From NCBI GenBank assembly GCA_016800925.1, contig JABCPU010000345.1, positions 1 to 64,000 on the forward strand: a stretch of 64,000 bases of DNA, read 5' to 3'. Shown piece after piece: positions 43,263-56,600 of this stretch (position 1 is the stretch's first letter; each line of letters begins with the position of its first letter). The notes beneath the pieces were generated by a model. The model was not told the DNA's origin. It searched no databases and saw only the letters and a program-made list of their open reading frames with translations. Both the position numbers and the translations under genes were made by a program. The DNA comes from Suillus spraguei (taxonomy: Eukaryota; Basidiomycota; Agaricomycetes; Boletales; Suillaceae).

Positions 43263-43790
43263 TCTCCCTCCTGGCCTTATTGGCGCAAATGACATATTAC
43301 ACTTCCCGTACCATATACGCGAGGCATCGCACTTGTAGGGTTATGGAACAGGAGTGGGTTGCAGGCTCTCAAAGGGGCACGAGTTGCTTACCGTATGATC
43401 GGGAAGTGCATGTGAAATACCTTCCTGCGAAACCCATCGACTGCCTATGTTGCTTGTGCACCTGATGTTCCCCCGCTCATACTCCCATGCGTCTCTATCC
43501 TGTTAGCGGATTTACAGGGCACGGACATGCCTTCATTGGACTGTGTCTACGAGGTTGAGGAGAACGCGAGCGATAATAGAGTTGCTGCGAAAGATGCGAA
43601 AGGTACTCAGGGCGTCCTCAGCGCTCTAGTTCATGCTCCCATTTTTTATGCCCATTATGTTCAGCGCACTTGCGCCAGTTTATACTCTCACACTTCCCCC
43701 ATGTATTATACCACATGCCCATAGACGTGACATTGTAAAACAATATAAAGCAATACGTTCCTCTGGGCTTGGCACAATTACATTGCTTTA
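43263..43790. other. Possible further coding remains, unidentified
   Basis: Short protein-like stretches occur (VGLWNRSGLQALKGARVAYR, PSLDCVYEVEENASDNRVAA) but no family was recognised and frames are interrupted. They may belong to the same captured or decayed segment as the ribonucleotide reductase relic. Confidence 0.3.
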
Positions 43791-43796
43791 TAATAC

Positions 43797-44155
43797 AGTC
43801 CCAGCAGCAACCCTTCCCAAGCATTACAGCCCAGGAATGCTTTGTCCATTACTGGATAAAGGGAGCGCCGCCACACAGAGCACCATTCTCGAATAATCAA
43901 GATGCACCTGCCAGTACAGGCAGGCGCGCGCTATGCAGTTGGATTGGAATAAAGAGAGATATACGACGTGCGATCAATAAAGAAATGTATGCACTGTCCC
44001 AGCAGCAACTCCTCCGAAGCATTACAGCTCAAGAATGCTTCATCCACTACTGGATAAAGGGAGCGCGACCCCGCGAAGAGCGACTCTCAAATAATCGAGA
44101 TGCACCTGCCATTACAGGCAGACACGCGCTAGGCGGTTGGGTTGGAGCATAGAAT
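43797..44155. repeat. 200-bp tandem duplication
   Basis: Both copies begin with GTCCCAGCAGCAAC, at 43798 and 43998. They share CATTACAGC(C/T)CA(G/A)GAATGC, CACTACTGGATAAAGGGAGCG and ATGCACCTGCCA(G/T)TACAGGCAG. Divergence is about 10-15%. Confidence 0.85.
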
Positions 44156-44514
44156 AGAGGAAAGAGATGGTTGATGAAGAAAGAGAGATTGAATCGCAGA
44201 AGATAAAGGTCAACCTAACCAAAACAAAACCAAATATGTACAACAGGTACAAATAAACCTTGTCTATGAGTCATGTGATCTATGGTCGGTGGCAAATCTT
44301 GCCGTCATCATTTGCTAATTTACGGTAAAAAACTAAATTCTCACCTTAACCATGCATCCAGCATGCAGCTGTGGGAAATCAACAGAGACCAAAAATAGAT
44401 ACACGTGCTGTAAGGAATATATAAGGAATATATAAGTTGGCCATCTTTCCAGATTTCCTGCTTCTCATTTTGTCACTCCCCATTTTGTCAACCCCTATTT
44501 CTTCAATTCATAAT

Positions 44515-46884
44515 ATGGCGTCTGTCAACACTGCAGGTACGGCCTGACTTACTTCAATTGACCCGCGAAGAAGATATTGATATCGACTGGAAATACCAAC
44601 TCTGCAGGGGGAGCAAGAAGCCTGAATTACGAGGCCACAACAGTACAACTGCCTTATGCCATCACGTCATTCGCGATCCCTACAATCAATGCGGAATGCA
44701 TCATCGATGAGACAGAGACTGTAGTGACATACCGTCCCCCGGAAGTGACTGATATTGTTGACCATGAGACCAGGGAGATATTTCAAACCGCCCGGGTGCC
44801 CGTTATGAAGGGCGAGGCGCAGATAGGGTACATACCACTGCCTATGCGATACCAGGCGGTATGGCTTGAATTGTCATACTGCATAGTGCTCTACACTCAG
44901 ATGTGGAGACTTTGGGCTCAGGAAGAGAAAAATGCAAAGAGGAAGTCGCAGAGGGAGAACGCTGCCATTCTTCGTCGGAACTGCGGTGCTTTCGTAGCAC
45001 AACATATGCTGGCAAGATTGCTTGCCGTGGATGAATTGGTCAGCTTATCCCATGACACCGTAACACCTGGGGAAGAGAGAGTCCGTATTCTTGATGAATG
45101 GAAGATTCGATGGTGCCGCGATTGGTTCAACACGACTTACGACGAGGTCGCTCGCACAGGAGCTAAATTCCTCAATGCTGATCCCATCAGGCCGGAAAAC
45201 CAAGCTTTTTTTGGCGAGTTTATCTTCTTAGGTCGCATTATAACGTCATCTAATGATGAAGTATATTACTATATAGAGGGGGACTGGAATATACAAGGAG
45301 ATGGGAAGGGTTTTTTGGCGCCTCCACAAGACCTGGAAAAATGGTTTCACGGGCAGATCGATGGGCTTGATAGGGCATTTAAAGCGAAGCTGAAACGCGA
45401 TGCCCTTGCAACCTTGAAGAAGCCAGATCTTTACACCGAAACTCATTACAACAGCCAGGCGAGGTTGCCAGCGAGATGGCACGAGGGACACAAACCTGCT
45501 CCGTATTTCTGGAGTGAAAAACAATGGAACTGGGTGGCCGAAGGTAATACTTTCAGTCTGTGCTAGTGTACCGCCAGCTGATAACTCCATAACTTGCAGG
45601 CAACTCCTTTTGGGATACGCCTATTGACCTCTTGTTCTATATACTCACAGAAGACCCCCCGTACTCCAGTTTTCAGCAGTTCATGCAAAACCTGAACTCC
45701 CTCCTTCACATAGTGGTTCGACAACCCCAAATGCAGCAGGTCTGCGACGTAGCGCAACAGCTCTGGATGGGTGAGATGACTTGGAGGGAGTTCGTGGACG
45801 CTATGATGAACCGCTACTTGCAGCTTCCTGATGCCAAGCGCGAGACTTCTGAAAAGCCAGGTATGCTCACTTCCCCCACATTGTTGTCTGTGTTTTTGAC
45901 CATTCTAGATCCGAAAAATGTGTTTAATACGCTGGAAGCTCGGTTGGTCCTGGAAGGATACATTCGCCGGCATAAAGAGGACGAGGTTGGCAAACCCTGG
46001 GATGAGAAAGATGTTATCCTGTGGCAATCCTTAAGCAGAGTCACTGTGAAGAAGTATAAGTGTGTCTGGGAGTGGATAATCTCCCAGATCATATTAGGCA
46101 AGAAGGTACCAGATGCGTTGAAGGAGGCAGGTTTGTGGTGGAGGAAAAAAAAGATTGCAAGTGAGCCTTCTTTCAGATAATTAGCGCATACGTATTAATC
46201 ATGCGTGACCAGATAAGGTACAAAAATTGCAAAACGTGCGGCAGAGGCCACATAATAAGCGAGCTAGTTCTGGTAAGCAAACGTAATAAATAGCTGCTCA
46301 AATAAGCAACCTATCTTACCAGGCCATACTGACATAGAGATGCGCGAGGACAATCACAGCGAACGTTCTGCATCTTCTCATCAAGATGCAGGGCCCACCT
46401 GGACCGATATAGGTATGCAGGAGGACTACAGCCCTGAAGGTTCGGGATCCAGTGAGCAGAAGCAATCACACTCCTCAAACAGCGTTTCATCTTACATTGA
46501 TTAGATCAACTCGACGTTGAGATGCGCGAGGACAATAATAATCCTAATGGTTCTGAATCCACTGCGCGTAACACACTTCAGCCTTCAACCCAACCGCTGT
46601 CGCTACCTGTTCCCAGCAACGTCCAGAACGAGGTCGAAAATGCTCTGTATCGTTTTATACAATTCTGGCGCCACGGATCTATCAATCGGTATGAAGCCGA
46701 GATGAAGGACTACTACTCATTGGATTATGCAACAGTCATCAGGGAACATGTGGAATCCCTGAGAGCTCAGGATGAGACGGATAATCCGATGCCTCCGCTG
46801 GGCCTCTTTGACACATTCGCTAACGGCTTGAAAGCGATTGCTGCCAGGAAAGAGGCTGAACGGGAGCAAGAAGAACTATTATAA
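44515..46884 (+). CDS. Z2: unknown conserved helical protein, seven exons, paralogue of Z1
   Basis: Structure: 44515..44536, 44608..45543, 45600..45860, 45909..46160, 46213..46272, 46323..46412, 46505..46884, 666 residues. All introns are phase 1, as in Z1, and the exon equivalent to Z1's second is the same size (261 nt). Shared blocks with Z1 include TYRPPEVTDIVDHETRE, GYIPLPMRYQAVWLELSY, ERVRILDEWKIRWCRDWF, LPARWHEGHKPAP, LLFYILTEDPPY and the ending AARKEAEREQEELL. Two short exons encode similar DIEMREDNHS and DVEMREDNNN peptides, again an exon duplication. A 22-nt first exon (MASVNTA) is inferred from phase. No domain was recognised; a helical, possibly protein-binding scaffold is a guess. 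Confidence 0.75.
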
Positions 46885-47730
46885 CTGCGTGTCAATAGTA
46901 ATCCTCATACGGCGCGCCAAGCCAACTACCGCATGCTGCTGATTGAGTTCAGATCGATATGGAATTGCAATCAAGTAGTATTACCGAACTGCAGCAAACT
47001 GTAATAGACCTTATTTCAGGCAAATAGTGAGTTCGCGTTCACGGATAAATGTGGGTTTTTTTATTGGCTCCTAAAACGCAGCGTTTTCCACGGCGGTGAG
47101 GCGGGAGCTCGACTTCACAGAGAAAGGCTGGTGATCGGTTCATCTGTGATTGCCTGCCATTCATCTCCGTCGCCCCATTCCTAACCGCGCATGAAAAAAA
47201 TCTCAATTGTTTGTGGCAAAGCCTATTGGGACGGACTGCATTGATGTGATGCCGATCATATTGAGGGCCATGCTTACCGCAATATTTGGGCCAGACGCTA
47301 ATATTTAATGTGTAAAAAAATCTCGTCCATTGGCCACAACAGGGTCGGCGGGGAGTGATATGCGGTACCGAATTAAATCAAAACAAGGAAACATCCTAAT
47401 ACAGACAGACTCCAATAGGGGGTTGCTGTATTTTATGCCGTGATCCACCAACCGATCTTGCAGGCAATTGTTAATCCTTAAGAAATTGACTCGGTCCCTA
47501 AGTTCTGTGTTTCCGGCGCTCATGGTTGAAAATTTCTGCACTAGTTATTTTTTTTTTTCAGTCCTTAGGGCAACCATATCGTTGAAAATTTTCTCCTTGG
47601 TTGGTATTTTTTTTTGGTATGGTGCAGGGCGGCGTATTCGGCAGCAAATTGTATAAGACTCAGCACAAGCAAATCATGGCTCCCCAGCAATACAGCACAA
47701 CCTTAGCCCTATCTACCAAACCTGACCTCA
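46885..47730. other. Intergenic, no gene seen
   Basis: Poly-T tracts (47548-47560, 47606-47614) and a pyrimidine-rich region precede the helicase gene start at 47731. No repeat or frame of note is visible. Confidence 0.4.
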
Positions 47731-50700
47731 ATGTCTGATAACCCTCTTGTATGTCAATTGCCTGGCTGTGAGGATGCTCCTCCATTGGCAAATTTCGCCG
47801 CTGCCCGCAGGCATCGTCACCGCTACCACGGCGTCCCAGTCCCCTTTGATTATGAAGGCTGCCAGTACATCGTGGCCCACTCCAATAATCGTTACACCTG
47901 CCCATTGCCTGACTGCGGCAAACTTTTCAAACAACGCGACAGTATAGAAGTTCATATTATCTCTGATCATGGCATCGCCGCTGATATAAAAATTTTTGCA
48001 ACTCCTCCAAGTGAGCATTGCATGACGTTCAGTATCGCCTTGTCTTTGTATTGATTCCAGCTATTTTCTAGTTGGAAACGCCGTCGTGCACGTTCCTGTA
48101 CCAGCTGCCTCAAGCACTCAGGGGGTTAGAGTGTTAGGTGAGAGCAATGGATCCCTCTTATCAAGCAAACGGGCACTCACAGGGAATGCTTTTGTCCCGC
48201 TTTACAGTCACCGCCGCCGCTGCAGATTCAGACAGGGTGTGTCTCGCGCCTTCGACGGACTACTTGAAGTCCAATGAAGTCCTGGATGCACTGGGCGTTT
48301 GCATGCATACCGCGCTTAATATTCTCATCTGTTATGCCTGCGGCGTGGCATTGACTACTGAGATGGTGGCAGGCCATAGAAAAAATCACCACCATTCTTA
48401 TAAGGCACGTTCATCACTTGTCCCATGAATCTTTCTCTGAACAAATATCACCCTAGGTGGCATCCTCAGATCTGGAAGCTTTCTTGCATTTCTGCTCCAA
48501 GTCCAATGTGCATGCAAAACCGGAGCAGGTCAAGTTGCCAGTTCCTGGAGGACCCCCCGTCCAGTTCTTAGCAGACCCAGTCAAAGGTGTAGCCTGTACG
48601 GCATCTCCTGAATGTACGTATTGCGTCAAGGATGAGGAGACCATGCAAAAACACGGTAGGAAAAAACATGCAGCCAGCGTTTTGGGCGAGGTTCAGTACC
48701 GTCCTTGCCTCATCCAGCGTCTCTTCACCGGAGTAGGGAATGCATATTTCGAGATCGGCCAGAACGCTGTCTCAGCCATTAAACCTGACTTGAAAGCCGC
48801 CCTTCAGACCAAGTTCTTAGCTGCGCGTGATGTCCCATTGGTCATTCCACCAAATACTGAACGAGAGAGGACTCCCCTTGTTCGCTGCATGGGGTGGGAT
48901 AAATTCTCACCCAACGTCCGTATGAATCCAACCCAGAGACGGGCGGCCGACCAAATCAAGAACAAACATTCTCCAGAGGAGCACGGCGGTCTTCTCACCC
49001 GTCTTGCCGCAGCTATCAAAGACCACATGGCCAAAGCATCTAGTATCTTGGATGGTCACCCGCACAAGTTGACCCTCTCAAAAGTCCTCTTGTATGGTGA
49101 TGCCATACCCCGAGACCAGTGAGTAGTCGCATCTTAGCTGCATCGCATCTTCGTTGATGCCACTGAAATTTTCAGTGACAATCATTGGAAGCCTGTGTCA
49201 GATGACAACAACGAATATCCTAACTTCATGATCCAAGTCATGAGGGGCATCATTCGCATCCACCTCGGATTTCCATTGGAGTTCACATTCGCACTTTCAG
49301 CTCTGCAAACCGAGCATATTGAGAGCCTCCTAGCTGTTCTGAGAGATGACTCGAGCACGCCCCGGAAGAGGATGATCGCCTACCATGAGCTGGCATGGTC
49401 CCTGGTCGATACTGACCCAGCCCAATGCGTCACTGATCGATGGGCAAACCCAATTCAGAGAGCTGTTTGGCTGAGGGCCCTTCGAGTAGATGGTAATTTC
49501 GCAGATCCTGCCTCTTTTACCCCAGACCTTGCAAAATTCAAGTACCTTTGCAACGCAACCTCGCTCCTAGAAGCACTCTTGGATAAAGACAAGGATACTG
49601 ATTCTGTGCATGCGGATGACTATGAGTGAGCTTGTCTCGTGCTATTCAGTTTATTTCTACTGCTCACTTGCATCGCCAGCCGCGTCGCTCGAATTCATCA
49701 GCGTGCCCTCCGTCTCGGTCCTCCCACCACTTTCAACTTTCTCTACGAGATGCAGCAGTTCGCATCTTCACTTGCCTTTAATCAAACAAAGGAACCGAAC
49801 GTCTACGTCGATCCTGATGTCGAATCTATCACCATTGGCACTCAAACCATGCATATGGAAAAGCTTCGAGACGGCATTCAGTGGATCCTGAGGGACTTGA
49901 AAGTTCGCTATTCTACCCTCACGCTCGACAACGTCATGTTGAAGCGCGTGCCGGATCATGTCAAGGATGACCACACCAACGGCACGCGAGGTTATTCATT
50001 TCTGTCGGAAGAGCCTTTCTATGACAATCGACACTCTCTTTTCTTCTTCTTGGTGAAATCCTACGACCTTGCTATGGTCGACAATGAAGGTCGCATAGCT
50101 TGGAACATCCCTGGAATAAAGGAGCTCCTGAAGCGCACATCCAGGCTCTGGGAGCCCATTTATCATTTGCTGTATATGACGACTCATATTTCCTGTCGCG
50201 GAACGCAATTCATCGATCATCAGGTGTGCAATGCGGACAGGCATCGCAACCTCTTCGTGGGGGGCAAGGAAATGTTTATTCTGACTGCTTACAGCAAGAA
50301 GACTGGCATCACTGATCGAGACTCCTGCACCCCTGGATTCGTGCCAAAAGACGTGGCTTTCTGGGTCCTTGAAATGCTGGGAGGGGGATTACGAACGGCT
50401 GAAGCCATCTTGGCCGGCGTTGCATATGGCGAGGAAGCCGAGCATCTCTACAAAACGTGAGTAACGCGTATCATCCTTAGCCCGCGACATCTTTCTCACT
50501 GCGTGGCTGGCATTGCAGCTACCTCTGCGTTGGAGAAGGGGGGAGAATCACTGCAGCCAAGTTTTCCGAGAGCCTCCAACAATGGAATCAAGACTATTTC
50601 GGCTGTAGATGGGGGTTGAGAGATTTTCGACAAGGCGCGATTACGATGGGGCGCGAGTTCATCGCTCCCAACGATTCTTATGACGAAGCTGATGGCATCC

Positions 50701-53700
50701 TTGCTGAGTCCGCCGACCACTCCACCACTGTCGACCACAGCCACTATGCCGTCGTTCAAGGAGGCGTCCCTCGGCTATCGAATAACAGCATGTGCAAGCA
50801 CAGATGGCTGGGCGATCAGTGGCATAGCTTGCTTGGTCTTGGTCCCTTTCCTCCTCCAGAAGCAATCCGAATGAGCAAGAGAAACGGTGCAAATGGGACA
50901 ACCTTTCGGTCCACGTCTGCCCAGCTCATGGAAACCATGAAAACGTATCTTGACTCGTATTTTCGCAACGAGTTCCAAGAAACCCTCAAGGACTCGATCT
51001 CTGTCGTCCTTCACGATCAATTGGCCGCCAACCATCCATGTAGGGCTGGAAAAGGTCAGCACCGGTAGCTTCTTTCGACTGATCATCTATCTCATATGAT
51101 TTTTGCAGATTCTCCGGCCCATGGCCATTCATCAAAAGGTGCAACTGGGGGTGCTGAAAGCAGCAGTAAGTAAAAGCTCATGCCATCCAAGCCATGACTT
51201 GATGCGTTTTTTTTTAGACGTCACGTCTACTATGGGGCTCTCGCCGCCTGCGAGCGGTTTTATAGAATGTGGCAGTATGCTGTTGAGCTCACCACTGCCA
51301 GCCTCGTCCATTCGAAGCATCTCCCCTTGCAAATCCATGGACGACCTTATATTTCCGATGATCGATGAGGTCAAAATGATGCCCACTCTTGACCGAAAGG
51401 GGAAGGGTAAGGCATGTGAGCCTCTTCCCTCCGCCGCCAAAGCTGGTCCATCCAGACAAAGAAACAGGGCTGATGGCATGGACGAGCCCAAGTCCTCCAG
51501 CATATCCATATCCCCAATCCCAGATCGCAAGGGAAAGGGTAGGGCATATGAACCCGGCCAGCCTGTCCCGTCCAATTCCAAAGTCGTTCCCTCCAGAAAA
51601 AGAGGCAGGGCTGATAGCGTATACGAGCCCAAGTCCTCCAGCATTTCCCCCATCGTAGACCGCAAAAGGAGGATGGACGCCAATAGAACAAGTCAGCCTC
51701 AAGCATCAGCAAGTGGAATCGACGATCATCCCGTTGTCCAGCCGAAGTCCTCCATGGAATCAAAGTCTAGTGCAGGTCCAGTAGTGACCCGTGCACATCG
51801 GAAGCATATACCAGCAGATCCGCATGAGATGGAAGACGAGGAGAAGGAGCAATCCAGGAACCTCAAGCGTCTCCGTCGACATGAGACCTCCGAGGATGAA
51901 AAGGTGGACTTGGACGTCATCAGCATCTCGAGCGACGAGGATGGTCCCTCAGGTTTATTCTCGAGCACAGACGACTTTCACCTTTCGAGCGATGACAACT
52001 TCATAGTCCACGACAGTAGTCGACCTTCTTCACCACCTGCTGCGGTTCAGGAGATGAGAGAACAAATACGAGAGGCGATCAGATACCTTAGGAAGGATCC
52101 CACTGCGAAGGAAATGAGCCACGCGCAGATGGACGCTCTGGTCACAGTTATGACGGAACCTCGCGACCTCATGGTCACTATGAAGACAGGCGGCGGAAAA
52201 AGCATGTTGTGGATGGTTCCCTCAGCGCTGGACGACGATATCAAATCCTTTGTTGTATGCCCTTTCGTCGCGCTGCTTGAAGAGCAGTACGCCAAAGCCA
52301 TTAGTACTGGACTGCGCTGCCACAATTACTCACACTCCAAAGACGTGCCAGACAATGTTCAGCTTCTTTTTGTTCAGGTCGAACATTGCTCGACCGAGAG
52401 ATTCGCTAGGTAAGGTCTGAGGTCTCATATCATGCAGCTGCTCATGGATCTGCGACAGCTTGCTGGTGTCGCCCCTCGGAAAAAAGTTCAAGAAGGTCTT
52501 CGTGGACGAGTTTCATGATATCATCAACTGCCATCCCAATCGTAAAATAAAATGGAAGGGTCTAGCAGAACAATTCAGTAAGATGAACATTCAGATCGTC
52601 CTCTTGTCCGCTACCATGCCTCCCCACCGCTTCGAACTCTTTATCAAGCCATTTGGCATCAAGGCCAAAGACCTCGTCAAGATCAGGTCGTCGACAAACC
52701 GTCCGGAGATTGGAATGCACGTCATACCCGTCCACCCCATCGCAGCAAGACAGTCTCTGAGTCGCCTGGTCCTCGCTTTGAGACAGCGCCTGGAGGAAGA
52801 AGAACGCATGCTGGTATTCTTCTACTCACAAACTGATGCAGAAACCTTTGCAGATCAGCACAGGTTCGCGGTTTATCATAGCGAGCTGTGGCAGGCTGGA
52901 AATACCAAGGCTTTCAATCTCGACTTATGGGACAGAGGAGAATCAAAGGTTATGGCGTGCACCACTGCTTTCGCCCAGGGCATAGACAGATCCAACGTCC
53001 GATACGTGGTCATCTTTAGGCCAGCATATGGACTCATAGTCAACAACCAGATGATGGGTCGCGCAGGTCGAGATGGAAGGGAGTCTCATGTCTTTTTTGT
53101 CACTGATGCCAATCAGATAGTGACCTTCCGTGGAGTAAGAGGGGGTCAGGAGCAATGTCTGGAAGAATTGCACGACATGGTACATGGCAACGAATGTCGG
53201 CGATACACTACCATGGTCTGCATGGATGGGATGGATTTCGCGACCCGTTGCACTGAAAATCCTCCCGGTGTCCCCTGCGACATATGTGATCCCAACAGCC
53301 CCATGCAACAATTTGCAATGGAGGCCATCGAGACTCCGTTCGAACCTCTTCCTGTGCTGGCCAATGCCTCCAACGCAGGCGCCAATGTCTTGCAGACAGC
53401 TCCTCCTGCATTAGTTCAAGCTTCGTTGTTGCAACAGACCATCCCAGGTGTCGCTGTGAGTCTGACAGTCAGTGTCTCATCAGTCTCCCATTGAATCCAT
53501 GATAGGAGCCTGGGTCTTCACATCCTCAAGCTTCCTCCCAAGGCAGTAGCGCCATGTACGACGACCCCAACTCCCTGATAACCCCTTCTCAAGCTCTGGT
53601 TCTTGATGCTATGGAAGCCATTCATCAGCCTGTGAGTCGCTTCCAGGCAAAGAACTCTGCCTAAGCTCATGGTCTACATTTTATAGCGAGCTTCGACATC

Positions 53701-54409
53701 GCAGGGCGACAACCCCTTCATGGTATGACTCTGTTCCCTTCGCCATCTGATGTCGCTTTACTGATGGATCCGACAGTCCGCATCACAACCATCCGCATCC
53801 ACCTCCTCAAGGGTGGAATTACCGCCTCCTTCCTCCCTTCCTGATTCCCGCACGTTTGCACATAGAGCAGGTCGGGTGAATCAAGCGTCCATGAGCCGTC
53901 TGGCAAAGACCTCGCGCCTCAACAAGTACATGCAAGTGCTCAAAGGCAATTGCCCTTATCATTTTGGAAGGAGTGCAAGACTGGTCTCGGAGGCCAGCGA
54001 CTTTAATTGCCCTGACATGAATGCCATCTGCATGAACGAGTACTACCTCTTCAAGGGATCATTCTCTTTTGCTCGTTTCACTTATTGCTTCCAATGTTGT
54101 TTGCCGCAGTCCAGGAACCGCAACGGCGAGCAGCCAGCATGTCATTCCGACTATATATACAAGAAAGGATCGCCATGCCCTTTCGCTGGATTCATATTCA
54201 AGGCGGTCTATTGCATGTGGAAACAAGAGAAATTCAGGAATCTGCTGATACAGGACGTTGCTGGAGGAGCAACGTTGTCCACCATAGATGAGTTTGCAGC
54301 TTGGGCAGTTCAGGAGCACGAGGCAGAAGGGAAATACAACAACTGTTTGGAGGCCTTCCTTTGGTTTTGTGGCGAGCTCGAGAAGGCAAGGCCCGATGTT
54401 TTTATTTGA
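47731..54409 (+). CDS. C2H2 zinc-finger/RecQ-type helicase, telomere-linked-helicase-like, about 2,000 residues
   Basis: This multi-exon gene has main coding blocks 47731..48010, 48457..~49120, ~49177..49626, ~49677..50459, ~50519..51060, ~51220..52411, ~52470..53447 and ~53776..54409, plus several short exons. Some splice sites are approximate. The N terminus has C2H2-like fingers (CQLPGCEDAPP, CPLPDCGKLF, CTYCVKDEE with following His pairs). The middle carries HISCRGTQFIDHQ, HRNLFVGGKEMFILTAYSKK and WGLRDFRQGAITMG, a pattern seen upstream of the helicase in fungal telomere-linked RecQ proteins and loosely like a tyrosine recombinase. A Ser-rich linker follows. Helicase motifs are MKTGGGKSML (I), VDEFHD (II), LLSATMP (III), CTTAFAQGIDRSNVRYVVIF (V) and QMMGRAGRDGRES (VI). 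A Cys-rich tail (CPYHFGR, CFQCCLPQ) ends it. The frame is intact wherever I could follow it. Genes like this are usually subtelomeric. Confidence 0.8.
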
Positions 54410-55812
54410 TGCAGGCGACGTGAGTCTTGTTCTATCTCGGGTCGAGAGTAGCATCTCTGATGAAAGCCAACCTTGACTGGGTCTAGTTTTGGTTTTGATG
54501 CTGGACTGGCGATAGAGACTGCATTTTACTTTACTGTCTTCAATCATGCTGGCCACTTCTTTGTATTTATTTATTTTCAAGTGGTAAATCACATACGAGA
54601 CGCTAAAGTAGGATGTCGTATTGAACAGGAATAGACTTAGAGGGGCGAGTACCACAGCTCTGAGAGAGGATGATGGTCTCGATATGAAAAGTAAATTTTT
54701 TGGCCAAGGAGGCTTGCCTTTGAGATGAGAACGCTAAAGATTGCCGATGTGCTGAGAGGCTATTGCTGGTGTTTATACCACGAGCAAGCGAGCTTCTCGG
54801 AGATGCTGCAAGTGCATAGGACTGTCTTGTTTGTGAGACGCGGCTCCTGTGGGGGCAGTCGTGAAAAAGAGTTCCTCAGGGGAGGCGTGGTGAAGACATA
54901 TTGTGATTTGGATCTGATGAATCAGAGTCTTTCAGGCATGGCTCTATATGGCTGTGATTTGAAAATGACGGATTTATGCTCATGATCACTCTGTCTTGCG
55001 TGCCCTTGCCTTCTTTGCTGCATCCATCAATGACAATGTTCACCAAAAAGCTGCTAAAGTCCCGTGGAGCGTGGTCTTACATTCTCATCAGCTGTGTGTT
55101 GAGTTGCACGCAAGTCTCGGACACATTCTGCAAAGTAACACCAACTGAGGTTTTACAGTGAACTGGCTGACAGACGCATAGCTTACTCTTACAGAAAAAT
55201 TCCTACTTATATATGCCGGCCAACGCTAAAATTATGCTGCTGACGCCCGGTAATATTGCACCATCTAACCTGAAGATTCTTGATAAGTGTCGAGCTCGTA
55301 CCTCGACCCCTGATATCCAACTCTGTGACCAGGATATGCATTCTAGTTTCACTTGCTCGCTCGCTAGCCGCTGTAACAGACAAACTCAGGCTGACCTTGA
55401 AACAGTAGTTTTTGCATAGTGTCTCTTACTTAGGCTTTCCTTACCTTAGGTCCGCATTTTGGCTGAGCACATAAGAACCTTACCTTGCACCTGTCTTTAC
55501 ACCACTTCACTACCTACCAGTAGCAGTCTGAGACTTACTGTTTGAATAATGATTTTACTCCTCTGAGCTCTGAGCCTTGGACCAGAAACCCTTGGGTTGA
55601 ATAGCAGCTAGGCAGCATTCAACATATATCTGCACCCCAGCAGAGTTGTGTTACCCACACCACCTCCAGGGTCACCCACGTCCTGAGAACGTCAAGTGTA
55701 TCATCCAATGGCGGCTCATTTTGGTCATTGGGGGTACTAATTTTTCTAAGATACAAACGTTGAGTTTGGTGTATACATAAAATTGCACTGCAGTTATGAG
55801 CACAGTCAGTTA
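54410..55812. other. No gene recognised
   Basis: Open frames up to 86 codons exist but none has a motif or sensible splice partners. No clear terminal repeats or long direct repeats were noticed. Confidence 0.4.
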
Positions 55813-55904
55813 GATGCAGGTAGCGACTAACCGCGCTAATGACCCATGAGAAGATTGAATTACTTCGAATCCAGGCCGGACGGCTGTAAGACAAAGCCAG
55901 TTAT
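55813..55904 (+). repeat. 92-bp direct repeat, copy 1
   Basis: The segment runs from GATGCAGGTAGCGACTAACC to ACAAAGCCAGTTAT. It is identical to 58254-58345 except for one base (AAGATTGAAT versus AAGATCGAAT). It contains TTCGAATCC, like the B box of a tRNA gene, and an A-box-like TAGCGACTAACCG about 45 bp before it, but it does not fold into a tRNA I can draw. Confidence 0.9.
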
Positions 55905-55914
55905 CGTCTTAGTT

Positions 55915-56200
55915 GGGGCAGGGACGCAGCATATAGATAGAATGACAGCAGGGACGCTTTCCTTTTGAGAGCAGGGACGCTTTCCTTTTGCGAGCAGGGA
56001 CGCTTTCCTTTTGCGAGCAGGGGACGCTTTCCTTTTGAGAGCAGGGACGCTTTCCTTTTGAGAGCAGGGACGGGGACGCTTTCCTTTTGAGAGCAGGGAC
56101 GGTGATGTAAGGAATTTTCATTTAAAAAAAAAAAATGGCGGATGGGAAATAAGAAGCAGGGACGCTTGCCTTTAAAGGCAGGAGCAGGGACGGGGACGGC
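55915..56200. repeat. ~29-bp minisatellite
   Basis: GCAGGGACGCTTTCCTTTTG followed by AGA or CGA recurs about eight times between 55949 and 56100, with further partial copies at about 56155-56200 (GCAGGGACGCTTGCCTTT). A poly-A run (56123-56135) separates the two parts. Confidence 0.9.
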
Positions 56201-56224
56201 TAGACCCCTGCAGCCGGAGAAACA

Positions 56225-56600
56225 GATAGATAGGCGAAAACCTCGTCAGGACTGGGCTTGACTTTGCTTGATTTTTGTCTGATCTGAAGCGTAGCTTTGG
56301 CGAAAACCTCGTCAGGACTGGGCTTGATTTTGCGTGATTTTTGCTATTGGATTGCTTGATTTTATTTTGTTTCGTTTGATCAAAACCTCGTCAGGACTGG
56401 GCTTGACTTTGCTTGATTTTGCTCTTGATTTTGTTTGATCTGAAGCGTAGCTTTAGGCGAAAACCTTGTTCGGACTTGGCTTGATTTTGCGTAATGTTTG
56501 CTATGTTTTTGCTATGGAATGCCTTGATTTTGCTTAATGTCATGGGTGGCTCTAGGCGAAAAACTCGTTTGGACTAGGCTTGATTTTGCGTGATTTTTGC
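56225..56600. repeat. Irregular tandem repeat rich in TTTTGCTTGATTTT
   Basis: The phrase GGCGAAAACCTCGTCAGGACT, followed by GGGCTTGATTTTGCTTGATT, recurs with changes near 56232, 56298, 56379, 56456 and 56553, with variable spacing (66-97 bp). It has no coding potential. Confidence 0.8.

Noticed and set aside
47731..54409. Helitron helicase (Rep-Hel)
   Set aside because: Motifs are of RecQ type (DEFH, QMMGRAGRDGRES); no HUH Rep motif was seen.
55813..55904. Functional tRNA gene
   Set aside because: A B-box-like TTCGAATCC is present but no acceptor stem or cloverleaf can be drawn around it; kept only as a repeat.
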